From Gonocerus acuteangulatus (taxonomy: Eukaryota; Arthropoda; Insecta; Hemiptera; Coreidae), in the NCBI GenBank assembly GCA_946811695.1, contig OX328130.1:76797599-76861598 (forward strand): a stretch of DNA of 64,000 nt. Direction: 5' to 3'. The translations under genes were made by a program, and so were the position numbers. Below, in pieces: positions 10,449 to 21,170 of the stretch. Every line of letters begins with the position of its first letter. The first letter of the stretch is position 1. A model generated the notes under the pieces. That model saw only the letters and a list, made by a program, of their open reading frames with translations, was not told the origin of the DNA and ran no database searches.

Positions 10449-10627
10449 TATAATGTGACCTATCTGGTTTTTAATGAAAGTAATAATATCAACATGTAGA
10501 GCTGACTTTGGAGAGGAAGAAGACGTTTTTATCTCAAAATATCAATTTTTTTTTTTACTTTTCTGGATTTTGTAATGAAACCGTCAATTATTATTTATTT
10601 ATTGAAATGTTGGGGTTATCTATTGGG

Positions 10628-10793
10628 ACGGGTTATCTATAGGTTACCACCCTTTTCTAGCCAGGATAGGGCTGATGCCTTTTCGTTTTTCTAATGAAAA
10701 GCCACCATACCAAGTGTGAATCGAACCAATGACCTTTGGCACGGAGTGTTAAGTTCTCACGGCTTAATACTCACGGTTACCGGGCCTCCAAAA
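10628..10793 (-). mobile_element. tRNA-derived SINE (family S1), copy 1
   Basis: On the minus strand the head reads GAGGCCCGGTAACCGTGAG, a box-A-like tRNA start, and about 60 bp later ATTGGTTCGATTCAC, a box B. The body follows and contains GGGTGGTAACCTATAGATA. Copies with the same body are at 12962 and 46562. The 5S-headed SINEs share this body motif. It would be transcribed by RNA polymerase III and moved by a LINE. Confidence 0.75.
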
Positions 10794-10808
10794 TTATATA
10801 TTTTCTAA

Positions 10809-11019
10809 GAGGATAATTGGGAAAATATAAAAAAAACATATGGACTTGTCTGGTTTTTGAAGACATCTTAATTAAATGAAACATGAAATAATTTAATCCT
10901 CAAATGAGATTATTTATTATATAATCCTGAGAAATTACAAATCATTTTTGAATGATAAACATTCTGAAAATAGCAGACAGGCCCAAGGACTAGTCTGGAT
11001 TTTTGTGGAAAGGCGGTGT
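10809..11019. repeat. Tandem block A, copy 2
   Basis: Near-identical to 9213-9433. Its last nine bases, AGGCGGTGT, recur at 12748-12756 and so mark the duplicated target of the insertion between them. Confidence 0.85.
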
Positions 11020-11356
11020 TTGTGATCTATCTATCATTTTTTATATGGAGTAGAGTCGATCACTGTCGGTAAGAGGCCTGCAGAGATTGTATACATGTTA
11101 ACTTGAAATCAGAATTTTATTAAACTTATGCATAACTCTATGGGGGGGGGGGGGTGTAGGACAAAACTCAGGAGCATATTTATGGTTATTGTATTAGTTA
11201 AATTTTGATTGTTTGAGGAAATACGAAAATGATGGGCTGCTGATGAAGGTTGAGATGAGATGGTTGAACTGTATCTTGATGAATGATAAAATTAAGAGAG
11301 GTACCTTGAGGTGTCTTGAATATTGTTTAAGCACTCCCTGCTATATGCTGATTTTT

Positions 11357-11502
11357 AGCACTTTCCTCCGAAGGAAAGTAGCTATTGAGGTTGGACTCAT
11401 GACGGAATATTTGAAAAATTTCTTCAAATCTTTATCGATCCTACCTAGTAGACACCGAAAATAACCCCCGTTAAAATTTATATATATCTATCTATCTATC
11501 TA

Positions 11503-11572
<70 letters not shown>

Positions 11573-12468
11573 TGTTAACACGATAGCGGCCAGAGTTTTT
11601 GTTTTTTCGTCTCGAAACTTGGTATATAGCATTCAATTAGCAAACGATTGAACGAGTTCGTTAACCACCAAAGTCGGTCCACTGGAAGGGGGGGTTTACC
11701 CCGAACACTAATTTGACTATGTCAGCCGTAATATTTGTTATATTTCAACGAAACTTGGTATTCGTAGTGGTAATATAGAGAGAAAAGTGAAATATAGAAA
11801 TGAACTAAATCGGTTCATTAGAAGGGGGGTTTACTCCGGACCCACAATACCAATTCTCCACTACCAGCTGTGATTTTTGGTATATTTCGACGAAACTCGG
11901 TATTCGTAGTGGTAATCCACAGGTAAATATGTGTTGTAAAAATAAACTAAATCGGTTCATTAGAAGGGGGGTTTACTCCGGACCCAAATTCCTAATATAC
12001 TCATACCGGTCGTAATTTCTGCTGTATTGTAACGAAACGCGGTATACGTCGTGGGTAACTCATGAGAAAGAAGTATTGTAAAAATGAGCTGAATCGGTCA
12101 ATCGGAAAGCGGGGGTTTAAATTGTAATATATTTCAATAGAAAAGCCCGCCAGACGTAGGTTCACAAAGCCGCTGCAAGGAGCGCTTTCTACCACTAGAG
12201 TGACTGTATCCTGTTCCTGCGTTACATCAAAATACGATAATATGAGGTTTTTTGTATTTATTACGTAGTGTAATAGGTACCATGTGTAAACATAACTCTG
12301 GAAGCAAATTAAAAATTGATCAGTTACTCATTACAAATTTAAAAGAGAACTATTCATGTTTTTATTTCATTTATGTAGGATATTTGAAGCAAATTGTTCT
12401 GGAAAGTAGTCTACACTACCCAAATTCTGAGGAAAGTGCTTAGTTATGCAGCTCCTGCGTGACGGACT
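11357..12468 (+). mobile_element. Helentron-like non-autonomous element (HINE family F2), copy 1
   Basis: The left end is TTTTT followed by AGCACTTTCCTC and a stem-loop ACTTTCCTCCGAAGGAAAGT. The matching inverted repeat GAGGAAAGTGCT lies about 32 bp short of the right end, which finishes with a GCAG/CTGC hairpin and GACGGACTTTT. Asymmetric inverted repeats, stem-loops near both ends, insertion at a T-run and an internal (TA)n tract are the described traits of Helentrons and DINE-1-like HINEs. The body contains several related ~100-bp phrases built on CGAAACTCGGTATTCG and GAAGGGGGGTTTACTCCG. Confidence 0.65.
11478..11568. repeat. (TATC)n/(TA)n tract inside HINE
   Basis: A short TCTA run followed by about 70 bp of TA, at the position where HINE elements typically carry a microsatellite. 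Confidence 0.95.
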
Positions 12469-12756
12469 TTTTTTCCTTCTGGAAAATCTGGAGAAGCACA
12501 GATTAGTGGTGGGCTGGCCAACTCCATCAGTGCTCCCTTTGCTCGGCCTGGCTGGCTCGGATATTTACTCCTCCATAATTTTAGAGTAAAAACCTTGAAG
12601 AAAAAACTTAGTGTCTCCACACTGCCTGCTTTGTCTGACTATTATCTTCTGTACTTGTTTCTTCGTGCCGATTCATACTGCCCGAGCACACGGCTAGGTG
12701 GCAGCACCTCACGGGGTATACTTCTCAATGAGCGGAGTTCCGCGAACAGGCGGTGT

Positions 12757-12953
12757 CTTATTTTTGTAGATATATTGTATAATTTTTGTTTATACAATGT
12801 GACCTATCTGAATTTATATGACAGTAATAATATTAACATGTAGAGCTGACATTGGAGAGGAAGAAGTTCTATTTATCTCAAAATATCAATTTTTTTGACT
12901 TTTCTGGATTTTGTAATGAAACCGTCAATTATTATTTATTTATTGAAATGTTA
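12757..12953. repeat. Tandem block B, copy 2 (Tigger-free)
   Basis: This is the uninterrupted version of block B. At TTTTTGTTTATACAATGTG it shows the state before the Tigger insertion seen at 9473. Confidence 0.85.
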
Positions 12954-12959
12954 ACGTCT

Positions 12960-13150
12960 ATTATTATTATTAACTAAGAATTTTAGGACGGGTTATCTAT
13001 AGGTTACCGCCCTTTTCTAGCCAGGATAGGGCTGATGCCTTTTCGTTTTTCTAATGAAAAGCCACTATACCTAGTGTGAATCGAACCAATGACCTTTGGC
13101 ACGGAGTGTTAAGTTCTCACGTCTTAATACTCACGGCTACCGGGCCTCCA
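12960..13150 (-). mobile_element. tRNA-derived SINE (family S1), copy 2
   Basis: Same structure as 10628-10793: a tRNA-like head ending at 13150, a box B reading ATTGGTTCGATTCAC, the body motif GGGCGGTAACCTATAGATA and a 3' end of AATAATAATAATA type. It sits at the same place relative to blocks A and B as copy 1, so it was duplicated with the block rather than inserted independently. Confidence 0.75.
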
Positions 13151-13164
13151 AAAATATATATTGT

Positions 13165-13530
13165 CTAAGAGCATAGTTGGGAAAATATAAAAAAAACATA
13201 TGGGCTTGTCTGGTTTTTACAGGAATTTTTGTTAAATAAAACAGGAAATAATATAATTTTCAAATAAGATTATTTATATTATAATCCTGACAAATTAAAA
13301 ATCATTTCTTAATGATAAACATTCTGAAAATAGCAAACAGGTCCAAGCACTAATCTGGATTTTTGTGTCTTATTTTTGTACATATATTGTCTTGTTTTTG
13401 TATATATAATATTACATATCTCCTTTTTGGGTACAGCAATATCGATACATAGAGCTGACTGGAGAAGAAGAAGATGTATTTATCTCAAAATATCAATTTT
13501 GGGACTTGTCTAGTTTCTGTAATGAACCCT
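13165..13530. repeat. Tandem blocks A and B, copy 3 (diverged)
   Basis: Block A (13165-13372) followed directly by block B (13367-13530), both with more substitutions than the earlier copies. This is the decayed edge of the tandem duplication. Confidence 0.7.
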
Positions 13531-14009
13531 CTGGAGTAAGCAAGATGGACTAGGATTTCCCGATGGTATAACAGCGATAATTGGTTTAATAAAGATCCAG
13601 TTAGGGATATATAACGGTATAAAGTGGGGGAATAGAGCCCCTCCCCCTCAGAGAATTATATAGTAATTTTCCGGTCCTGGAGTACGGGTATGGCGTCGCA
13701 CGTGCACCCCCACGTGTCGTAAGCAGGCGATCATTGGAGGATCCGAACATATGGCCGAGTATATCCTGATAGATGACAATTAGACGATAATCTACGATAA
13801 TTGGCGTGATCTGGATTCTGTGATCGTTATAACGGAAGATTGGTGTCCGGTAGTCTGGTGTCCGAGGGCATATGGCGGACCGGAGCGTCGTTTCGTTGTA
13901 ATTAGCAGTTGTCCACTTGATTACATGCGCAGACAAAGGGTTAACAAAAAACTGACCGTCCAACAGACATTAGGTGCATTCACATCAATGTATGATGTAC
14001 AATTAACAA
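13531..14009. other. Unassigned stretch
   Basis: Mixed-composition sequence with short frames on both strands (for example a 120-residue minus frame ending at 13601) that show no recognisable domain. It precedes the F1 composite and has no match elsewhere in the window. Confidence 0.35.
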
Positions 14010-14011
14010 TA

Positions 14012-15396
14012 GTCAGAGAGATGGTAACCGCACGTTTCATGAAGTGTTTTATGCACCTTAAAATTTTGCTATAATGTACCTCTTGGGTAGATTGGAAGGT
14101 AAATATGTGTTTCCTGGACATACCTTGGGACACCAGGTACTGCGCATTGGGGAAAGGTGCAAAATAATATTTCCCAAAAATAAAGTTTTATTTAGAAGCC
14201 AACTATTATTAATGTAAAATTAAGACAATTTTACAATGAATAATAAATAAGGCAGAGACTTTTATGGGGTATAACATGTTAAAAAAAAAAAAAATTGTTT
14301 TTATTCTAATATTAAATGAGAGTTTTATTCACGCTGCCATTTAAACCGGGACAGCTGTACACGATCATGTGAGCAAGAACCAATGAGAGCACAGAGAATA
14401 ACCACAACTGCGCAGTCGTCTCATACACTCTTATGCAGCGTATTGCAGTCTATCATAGGCAACATTTATTTTTATGTTTCCTGATAATTAAACCCCACAA
14501 AAGTGTCTGCCCTTTTGCAATTATTTTCAAATATGTTTATTGAAGACGCTGTTTAAATCCCAGCGTGAATAAAGCACTTCATTTAATATTAAAAATAAAA
14601 ACAAGGTACTACTACACTACATAACAAATACACAAAAACTTGATATTCCGTCTTTTGATCTGACGCAGGAACAGGATACAGTCCCCATAGTGGTAGAAAG
14701 CGCTCCTCGCGGCAGTTTTGTCAACCTACGAATTTTTACATTTCTTTCTCATGAGGTAGCCACGACTTATACCGCGTTTCGTTGCAATACAGCAGAACTT
14801 ACGACCGGTATTTTCGGTGTCTACTAGGTAGGATCTATAAAGATTTGAAGAAATTTTTCAGAAATTCCGTCATGAGTGCAACATCAATAGCTACTTTCCT
14901 TCGGAGGAAAGTGCTAAAACATACTCTTTGTCATCAAACCCGGATGTTTTCCCGTAAGCAAGGTTACGCGCAGAATATTGCAGTCTATCATAGGCAACAT
15001 GAATTTTTATATTCCTGATAATTAAACCCCACAAAAGTGTCAGCCCTTTTGTAATTATTTTCAAATATGTCTACTGAAGGCGCTGTTTAAATCGCAGCGT
15101 GAATAAAGCACTTCATTTAATATTAAGAATAAAAACTAGGTACTTTGGTTTTTTTTATTTAGATTTTAACCACCTTAAAAGTGCCTGCCTTATTTATTAT
15201 TAATTTTAAAATTGCCTTAATTGGCAATTTTTTAACATTAATGATAGTTGGCTTCTGAATAAGACACCATTTTTTGGCAATATTGTTTTACACCTTTCCC
15301 CTATGTGCAGTATCTGGTGTTCCTAGGTATGACCAGGAAACACATACATACCTTCTTATCTACCAAGACAATTTCAAGGTGCATATAACACTTCAT
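14012..15396. mobile_element. F1/Helentron composite, copy 1
   Basis: The left end is an F1 terminus (GTCAGAGAGATGG after TA at 14010-14011). The F1 left arm and centre run to about 14601, then a Helentron-like fragment 14602-14915, then TCATCAAACCCGGATGTTTT, then a right F1 arm that breaks off at about 15396 without its terminal repeat. The same order is found at 38009-39262, so the composite moved or was copied as a unit. Confidence 0.7.
14602..14915 (-). mobile_element. Helentron-like fragment inside F1
   Basis: The minus strand begins with AGCACTTTCCTCCGAAGG and carries the F2 body. Relative to 21171-22416 it lacks the middle including the (TA)n tract, and its 3' end is missing. It uses the GTTGCACTCATGACGG variant also seen at 38750 and 58917, so these form a subfamily. 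Confidence 0.65.
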
Positions 15397-15479
15397 TACA
15401 CATTAGGTGTTTTCACCAGAAGGGCGAACTCGCCAAATGCAATTGTACAGAAAAATACACGAGTTCACCCAGGTTTGTT

Positions 15480-16030
15480 TTGACCTAACGTGAAAAATAT
15501 AAACACGTCCTTAAATGTAAATAGAAATTTCAAAGAGAATAACAATTTTAGGCGCGAGAAAGAAAAGCATCCACTTTCTCAACTATCGCTTTGGGAAAGC
15601 AGTATTACCAATACGTTTCTCATTTTATTATCTTGTTTTACTAAAATACTCATTTTACTGTTAATTGCAATTTTTAAAAAACAACAGAGACATAACGCCG
15701 TTCAAAGGATTAAAACTAACTCTTTCGAAGTTTTAAGCACTTATTTTCCCGATTGACGTAGCCCAATCGAAATTTACGTTAGAACATTTTTTGTAGAAGA
15801 TTTGTCAAGCTTGTGAATGCTTGCCATCCACGTACAACGATTTTCCAACCGTTTTCGAGATATTTAAGAAAATATACGAAAATCCAAAAACTTTTCACTT
15901 CTTTAATAAACTTTTTTTCGGATACATCCTTCACTCCAAATATAACCAAAATGTAAATATTTTAGTTTAGATGGATTTTAACCACGTAGAAAGTATTTCT
16001 ATTGAATTCCGATAAGTTTTCCTGAAAGTG
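15480..16030 (-). mobile_element. Degenerate Helentron-like body
   Basis: Read on the minus strand this stretch matches 24470-24770 in order: TTTGGTTATATTTGGAGT near 15950, and GTATTTTAGTAAAACAAG near 15640. The partner lies inside the Helentron-like element at 23954. No reading frame is conserved. Confidence 0.45.
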
Positions 16031-16221
16031 GGGAGTGAGAAACCTTCAGGGGACAAAGAAAAAAATTCCGCAACAACGATTTTGATGAATATTCTGAATT
16101 TGGTTTATAGAACCGCCCTAGAACCCCTTTCAATTAAACATGTCACATAACAAACCTTGATTCTCAAAGTAATTTTAATCTACTTTACAACAATGGTTTG
16201 TTATTATTTTATTTACCACTA
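16031..16221. other. Unassigned spacer
   Basis: AT-rich sequence between the degenerate body and the 76-bp array, with no recognisable feature. Confidence 0.4.
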
Positions 16222-16830
16222 GATGTTACCCAGTGAGCCTTGCTACACCTACTTTCTGTCTATGACTCTCCCCGTATCAAGATCTACCTGTATACTAGCT
16301 GTTACCCAGTGAGCCATGCTACACCTACTTTCTGTCTATGACTCTCCCTGTATTGAGATCTACCTGTATACTAGCTGTTACCCAGTGTGCCATGGTACAC
16401 CTTCTTTCTGTCTATGACTCTCCCCGTATCAAGGTCTACCTGTATACTAGCTATTACCCAGTGTGCCATGCTCCACCTACTTTCTGTCTATGACTCTCCC
16501 CGTATCAAGGTCTACCTGTATACTAGCTGTTACCCAGTGAGCCTTGCTACACCTACTTTCTGTCTATGACTCTCCCCGTATCAAGATCTACCTGTATACT
16601 AGCTGTTACCCAGTGAGCCTTGCTACACCTACTTTCTGTCTATGACTCTCCCCGTATCAAGGTCTACCTGTATACTAGCTGTTACCCAGTGTGCCATGCT
16701 ACACCTACTTTCTGTCTATGACTCTCCCCGTATCAAGATCTACCTGTATACTAGCTGTTACCCAGTGTGCCATGCTACACCTACTTTTTGTCTATGACTC
16801 TCCCCGTATCAAGATCTACTTGATACCCAG
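16222..16830. repeat. 76-bp tandem array, 8 units
   Basis: TATGACTCTCCCCGTATC recurs at 16261, 16337, 16413, 16489, 16565, 16641, 16717 and 16793. The unit phrase 'CGTATCAAGATCTACCTG' reappears once, diverged, near 17018 in the following body, which suggests that the array grew out of the element it sits in. Confidence 0.95.
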
Positions 16831-17110
16831 TTGTCTATACCCAGTTACGAAAATCAAATCGGTCAAACGACATAGGCCAGTAGCAGAGCCTGCTGTCGAT
16901 TCAAAATGGCCGTCACAATCTGTATGGTACAGTGTAGCCAATTTTCCTTGAACAAAACTTTTGACCTTTTGGCCAAATTTTGAAATTTGACTATTTTGAC
17001 CTAGCCTAGGAAATTTCTCGTATCAAGACCTACCCCTGTGCCATGTTTGGTCAAAATCGGTCAAACGGTGTAGATTTGTAAAAGGAACAAACAAAAAACA
17101 GACAGACATG
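16831..17110 (+). mobile_element. Helentron-like body fragment ahead of (TA)n
   Basis: The phrase GGTCAAAATCGGTCAAACG, then ACAGACAGACATG and a long (TA)n tract, has the same layout as the F2/F3 bodies at 22140-22220, 24130-24190 and 46860-46920, where 'aaaatcgg...' text precedes 'acagac' and TA repeats. Ends are not identified. Confidence 0.4.
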
Positions 17111-17116
17111 TGATTT

Positions 17117-17127
17117 TTATATATATA

Positions 17128-17189
<62 letters not shown>
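17117..17189. repeat. (TA)n microsatellite
   Basis: About 70 bp of TA at the end of the Helentron-like body. Confidence 0.95.
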
Positions 17190-17192
<3 letters not shown>

Positions 17193-17394
17193 AGTTCTCA
17201 GTAATCACTACTTACTCATTAAAAAAGCACTATCAACATTAAAAAATACGAAATTTGAATTTACTCTGTTTTTGTTGGGAATAGATGGATGGATGGATTG
17301 GGCTTTAGGGCAAACAGCTTTCAGAGCATCATTGCCCGATCTCATTTATGTCACACTCACGTTTTTATTTTCTCGGAAAACATATACTTATGGT

Positions 17395-17708
17395 TTACAG
17401 TTATTATTATTTATTTTCTTGCTTTATTTTTTATTTTTTATTTATTTATTTTTTTTATTTTTTTTTTTTATTTTTTTTTTTTTACTAGTATAGAAACTTC
17501 TATTTGAATGAATCGTATTTCTTTAGATATTCACACATTTATATATACATACACACATGCACACATATACACATCCACACACATATATTTATATACATAT
17601 ACACACATATATATATATACATATATATATACATACATACACATATACATATACACGCATAAATACTTTTTAAATATAAGTAATAATTTTTTTTTTTTTT
17701 TTTTTTAA
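17395..17708. repeat. T-rich and (CATA)n low-complexity tract
   Basis: Poly(T)/TTTA runs at 17400-17480 and 17688-17706 flank CA/TA-mixed microsatellite sequence at 17525-17665. Short frames here are compositional. Confidence 0.85.
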
Positions 17709-17752
17709 ATTATTCCTTATTCTTTTTTTTATTTACATTTTGTATATATATA

Positions 17753-17754
<2 letters not shown>

Positions 17755-17808
<54 letters not shown>

Positions 17809-18120
17809 TATTTCGTTGTATAATTCAACTTTTTTCAGAAAACTTATTATTTTATCCATCATATTTGCATTGTCTGCTAATGCCTCTCTTATGTCTGGAT
17901 GGATATTCAATTCGTTTAATTCTACTCTGAATTGGTGGCATTCGGATATTAAATGGTTTATTGTAAAGGGTTCATTACATCTTGGGCATTTTGGAGGTTG
18001 CTCTCTTGTCATCAAATATCCATGTGAGATTTTTGTGTGTCCGATCCTCATTCTTGTTATGACTACCTCCTCTCTTCTATTTTCCCTCGACGAGGAGTGC
18101 CAGGTGTCTACTGAGGTTTT
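17755..18120 (-). pseudogene. LINE 3' end (RNase H tail region), 5'-truncated
   Basis: The minus strand encodes about 100 residues: a tract ending REEVVITRMRIGHT, then KCPRCNEPFTINHLISEC, a CxxC...HxxxxC motif. This is the C-terminal region after RNase H in I/Jockey-type LINE ORF2 and matches the tails at 28390 and 54713. The stop is displaced: a TA insertion turns the ending into reading through a ~50-bp poly(T) (poly(A) on the sense strand), the LINE tail. The RNase H core and everything upstream are missing. Confidence 0.75.
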
Positions 18121-18298
18121 GTGTGTCCGATCCTCATTTTTTTTTTGTTGGGAATAGAACTACACTTTCCATGAACTTCTTTCTTGCACTTGACGTCTAC
18201 TATCACCTCCTGAAACGTTGATACTTTTATCAGAATCCTCATTATTATGTTTCATATTATGTTATCTGTTAAATTCATTTTGTTCTATGTTCCCATCA

Positions 18299-20068
18299 AA
18301 ATTTGTGGTATTCGATTGTACCGATTTAATGATGATTGTAAGCATTTTAATTTGTGGTATTCAATTGTACCGATTTAATGATGATTGTAAGCATTTTAAT
18401 TTGTGGTATTCGATTGTACCGATTTAATGATGATTGTAAGCATTTTAATTTGTGGTATTCAATTGTACCGATTTAATGATGATTGTAAGCATTTTAATTT
18501 GTGGTATTCAATTGTACCGATTTAATGATGATTGTAAGCATTTTAATTTGTGGTATTCAATTGTACCGATTTAATGATGATTGTAAGCATTTTAATTTGT
18601 GGTATTCAATTGTACCGATTTAATGATGATTGTAAGCATTTTAATTTGTGGTATTCAATTGTACCGATTTAATGATGATTGTAAGCATTTTAATTTGTGG
18701 TATTCAATTGTACCGATTTAATGATGATTGTAAGCATTTTAATTTGTGGTATTCGATTGTACCGATTTAATGATGATTGTAAGCATTTTAATTTGTGGTA
18801 TTCAATTGTACCGATTTAATGATGATTGTAAGCATTTTAATTTGTGGTATTCAATTGTACCGATTTAATGATGATTGTAAGCATTTTAATTTGTGGTATT
18901 CAATTGTACCGATTTAATGATGATTGTAAGCATTTTAATTTGTGGTATTCAATTGTACCGATTTAATGATGATTGTAAGCATTTTAATTTGTGGTATTCA
19001 ATTGTACCGATTTAATGATGATTGTAAGCATTTTAATTTGTGGTATTCAATTGTACCGATTTAATGATGATTGTAAGCATTTTAATTTGTGGTATTCAAT
19101 TGTACCGATTTAATGATGATTGTAAGCATTTTAATTTGTGGTATTCAATTGTACCGATTTAATGATGATTGTAAGCATTTTAATTTGTGGTATTCAATTG
19201 TACCGATTTAATGATGATTGTAAGCATTTTAATTTGTGGTATTCAATTGTACCGATTTAATGATGATTGTAAGCATTTTAATTTGTGGTATTCAATTGTA
19301 CCGATTTAATGATGATTGTAAGCATTTTAATTTGTGGTATTCAATTGTACCGATTTAATGATGATTGTAAGCATTTTAATTTGTGGTATTCAATTGTACC
19401 GATTTAATGATGATTGTAAGCATTTTAATTTGTGGTATTCAATTGTACCGATTTAATGATGATTGTAAGCATTTTAATTTGTGGTATTCAATTGTACCGA
19501 TTTAATGATGATTGTAAGCATTTTAATTTGTGGTATTCAATTGTACCGATTTAATGATGATTGTAAGCATTTTAATTTGTGGTATTCAATTGTACCGATT
19601 TAATGATGATTGTAAGCATTTTAATTTGTGGTATTCAATTGTACCGATTTAATGATGATTGTAAGCATTTTAATTTGTGGTATTCAATTGTACCGATTTA
19701 ATGATGATTGTAAGCATTTTAATTTGTGGTATTCAATTGTACCGATTTAATGATGATTGTAAGCATTTTAATTTGTGGTATTCAATTGTACCGATTTAAT
19801 GATGATTGTAAGCATTTTAATTTGTGGTATTCAATTGTACCGATTTAATGATGATTGTAAGCATTTTAATTTGTGGTATTCAATTGTACCGATTTAATGA
19901 TGATTGTAAGCATTTTAATTTGTGGTATTCAATTGTACCGATTTAATGATGATTGTAAGCATTTTAATTTGTGGTATTCAATTGTACCGATTTAATGATG
20001 ATTGTAAGCATTTTAATTTGTGGTATTCAATTGTACCGATTTAATGATGATTGTAAGCATTTTAATTT
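18299..20068. repeat. 49-bp satellite, 36 units
   Basis: GTGGTATTC recurs from 18305 to 20020 at exactly 49 bp, giving 36 occurrences. Apart from an A/G change (ATTCAATTG versus ATTCGATTG) in the first units and one inner unit, copies are practically identical, pointing to recent expansion or strong homogenisation. No frame or RNA head is visible. Confidence 0.98.
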
Positions 20069-20152
20069 ATTTTAATTACACCTGATCACCGACTTTGTAG
20101 AACACCTAAAATAAATGTCAAAAATAATTGCTTTAGGACGTTGATGTTAAGA

Positions 20153-20664
20153 TGTTTTGTTCTATTTGTGCTAAGTTTTTATGGATGATTTAAATTGGTG
20201 TTTTGTTCTATTTGTGCTAAGTTTTTATGGATGATTTAAATTGGTGTTTTGTTCTATTTTTGCTAAGTTTTTATGGATGATTTAAATTGGTGTTTTGTTC
20301 TATTTTTGCTAAGTTTTTATGGATGATTTAAATTGGTGTTTTGTTCTATTTGTGCTAAGTTTTTATGGATGATTTAAATTGGTGTTTTGTTCTATTTGTG
20401 CTAAGTTTTTATGGATGATTTAAATTGGTGTTTTGTTCTATTTGTGCTAAGTTTTTATGGATGATTTAAATTGGTGTTTTGTTCTATTTGTGCTAAGTTT
20501 TTATGGATGATTTAAATTGGTGTTTTGTTCTATTTGTGCTAAGTTTTTATGGATGATTTAAATTGGTGTTTTGTTCTATTTGTGCTAAGTTTTTATGAAT
20601 GATTTAAATTGGTGTTTTGTTCTATTTTTGCTAAGTTTTTATGGATGATTTAAATTGGTGTTTT
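20153..20664. repeat. 46-bp satellite, 11 units
   Basis: TCTATTT recurs at 20161 and every 46 bp to 20621. Variation is mainly TTTGTGC versus TTTTTGC. It follows the 49-bp array after about 85 bp and differs in sequence. Confidence 0.97.
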
Positions 20665-21170
20665 AGTGAGAAAAAAAATAATGAAACGTTGAAACTGGGA
20701 CTAATGAAACGGGAAAACATAACTATCCCTAAGTATCAAGATATTTCGTGTAGATAAGATAAAACGAGCCTTTATTTCATGAAATTGCTTCGGACTTCCT
20801 CAAATGTCACCGGATAATTTCATTAGTGCTTGATGACATCAGAACGAGGCTAATGTCTCTATTACTCAGCTATGAGGGAGGGGGAGGGGGGAAACGATTT
20901 AATAATTACACTCCCCCCCTCCCCCCTCCCCCTCTACAATCATCTGTAGCTGTTGTCAATCTTATCTATTGTCATCAGCTGTAGATTGTTGTGGGACAAC
21001 ACATCCCCAGATAGAGATAGCTTTTTAATAGCATCCCAAGTAGATATAACAGTTATTCTATTGTCTCATGGTTTACAACCAGAAAATATATTTTTCATTA
21101 GTTACTGTATTCCTAAGGCGGTCCAACTAGTGCATGATTTTTCGAAAAACGTCGTAGCAATTCTCAAAAA
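20665..21170. other. Unassigned stretch with G-run/C-run inverted repeat
   Basis: The only structured part is 20873-20934: a G-rich run followed 20 bp later by a complementary C-rich run. The rest shows no recognisable feature; an 80-residue plus frame at 20953 matches nothing I know. Confidence 0.5.

Larger units (their letters stand above)
9434..10625. repeat. Tandem block B, copy 1, split by Tigger
   Basis: Block B runs 9434-9472 and resumes at 10449. The uninterrupted form is at 12757-12953, and a degenerate form at 13367-13530. Landmarks are TTTTTGTAGATATATTG, ATGTGACCTATCTG and TAGAGCTGAC. Confidence 0.8.
11020..12747. mobile_element. 1.7-kb insertion with 9-bp target duplication
   Basis: Block A ends in AGGCGGTGT at 11011-11019, and block B begins with the same nine bases at 12748-12756, so 1728 bp appear to have been inserted. 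A 9-bp duplication fits Mutator-like, Merlin or retroviral-type integration. I see no clear inverted termini, and most of the content is a Helentron-like element at 11357. The flanks 11020-11356 and 12469-12747 are not recognised. Confidence 0.5.

Noticed and set aside
14917..14940. Helitron CTRR-type end (GTGCTAAAA after a stem-loop)
   Set aside because: The stem-loop end fits the 5' side of a Helentron-like element better: the opposite end has the second hairpin, the inverted repeats are asymmetric, and insertion is in T-runs.
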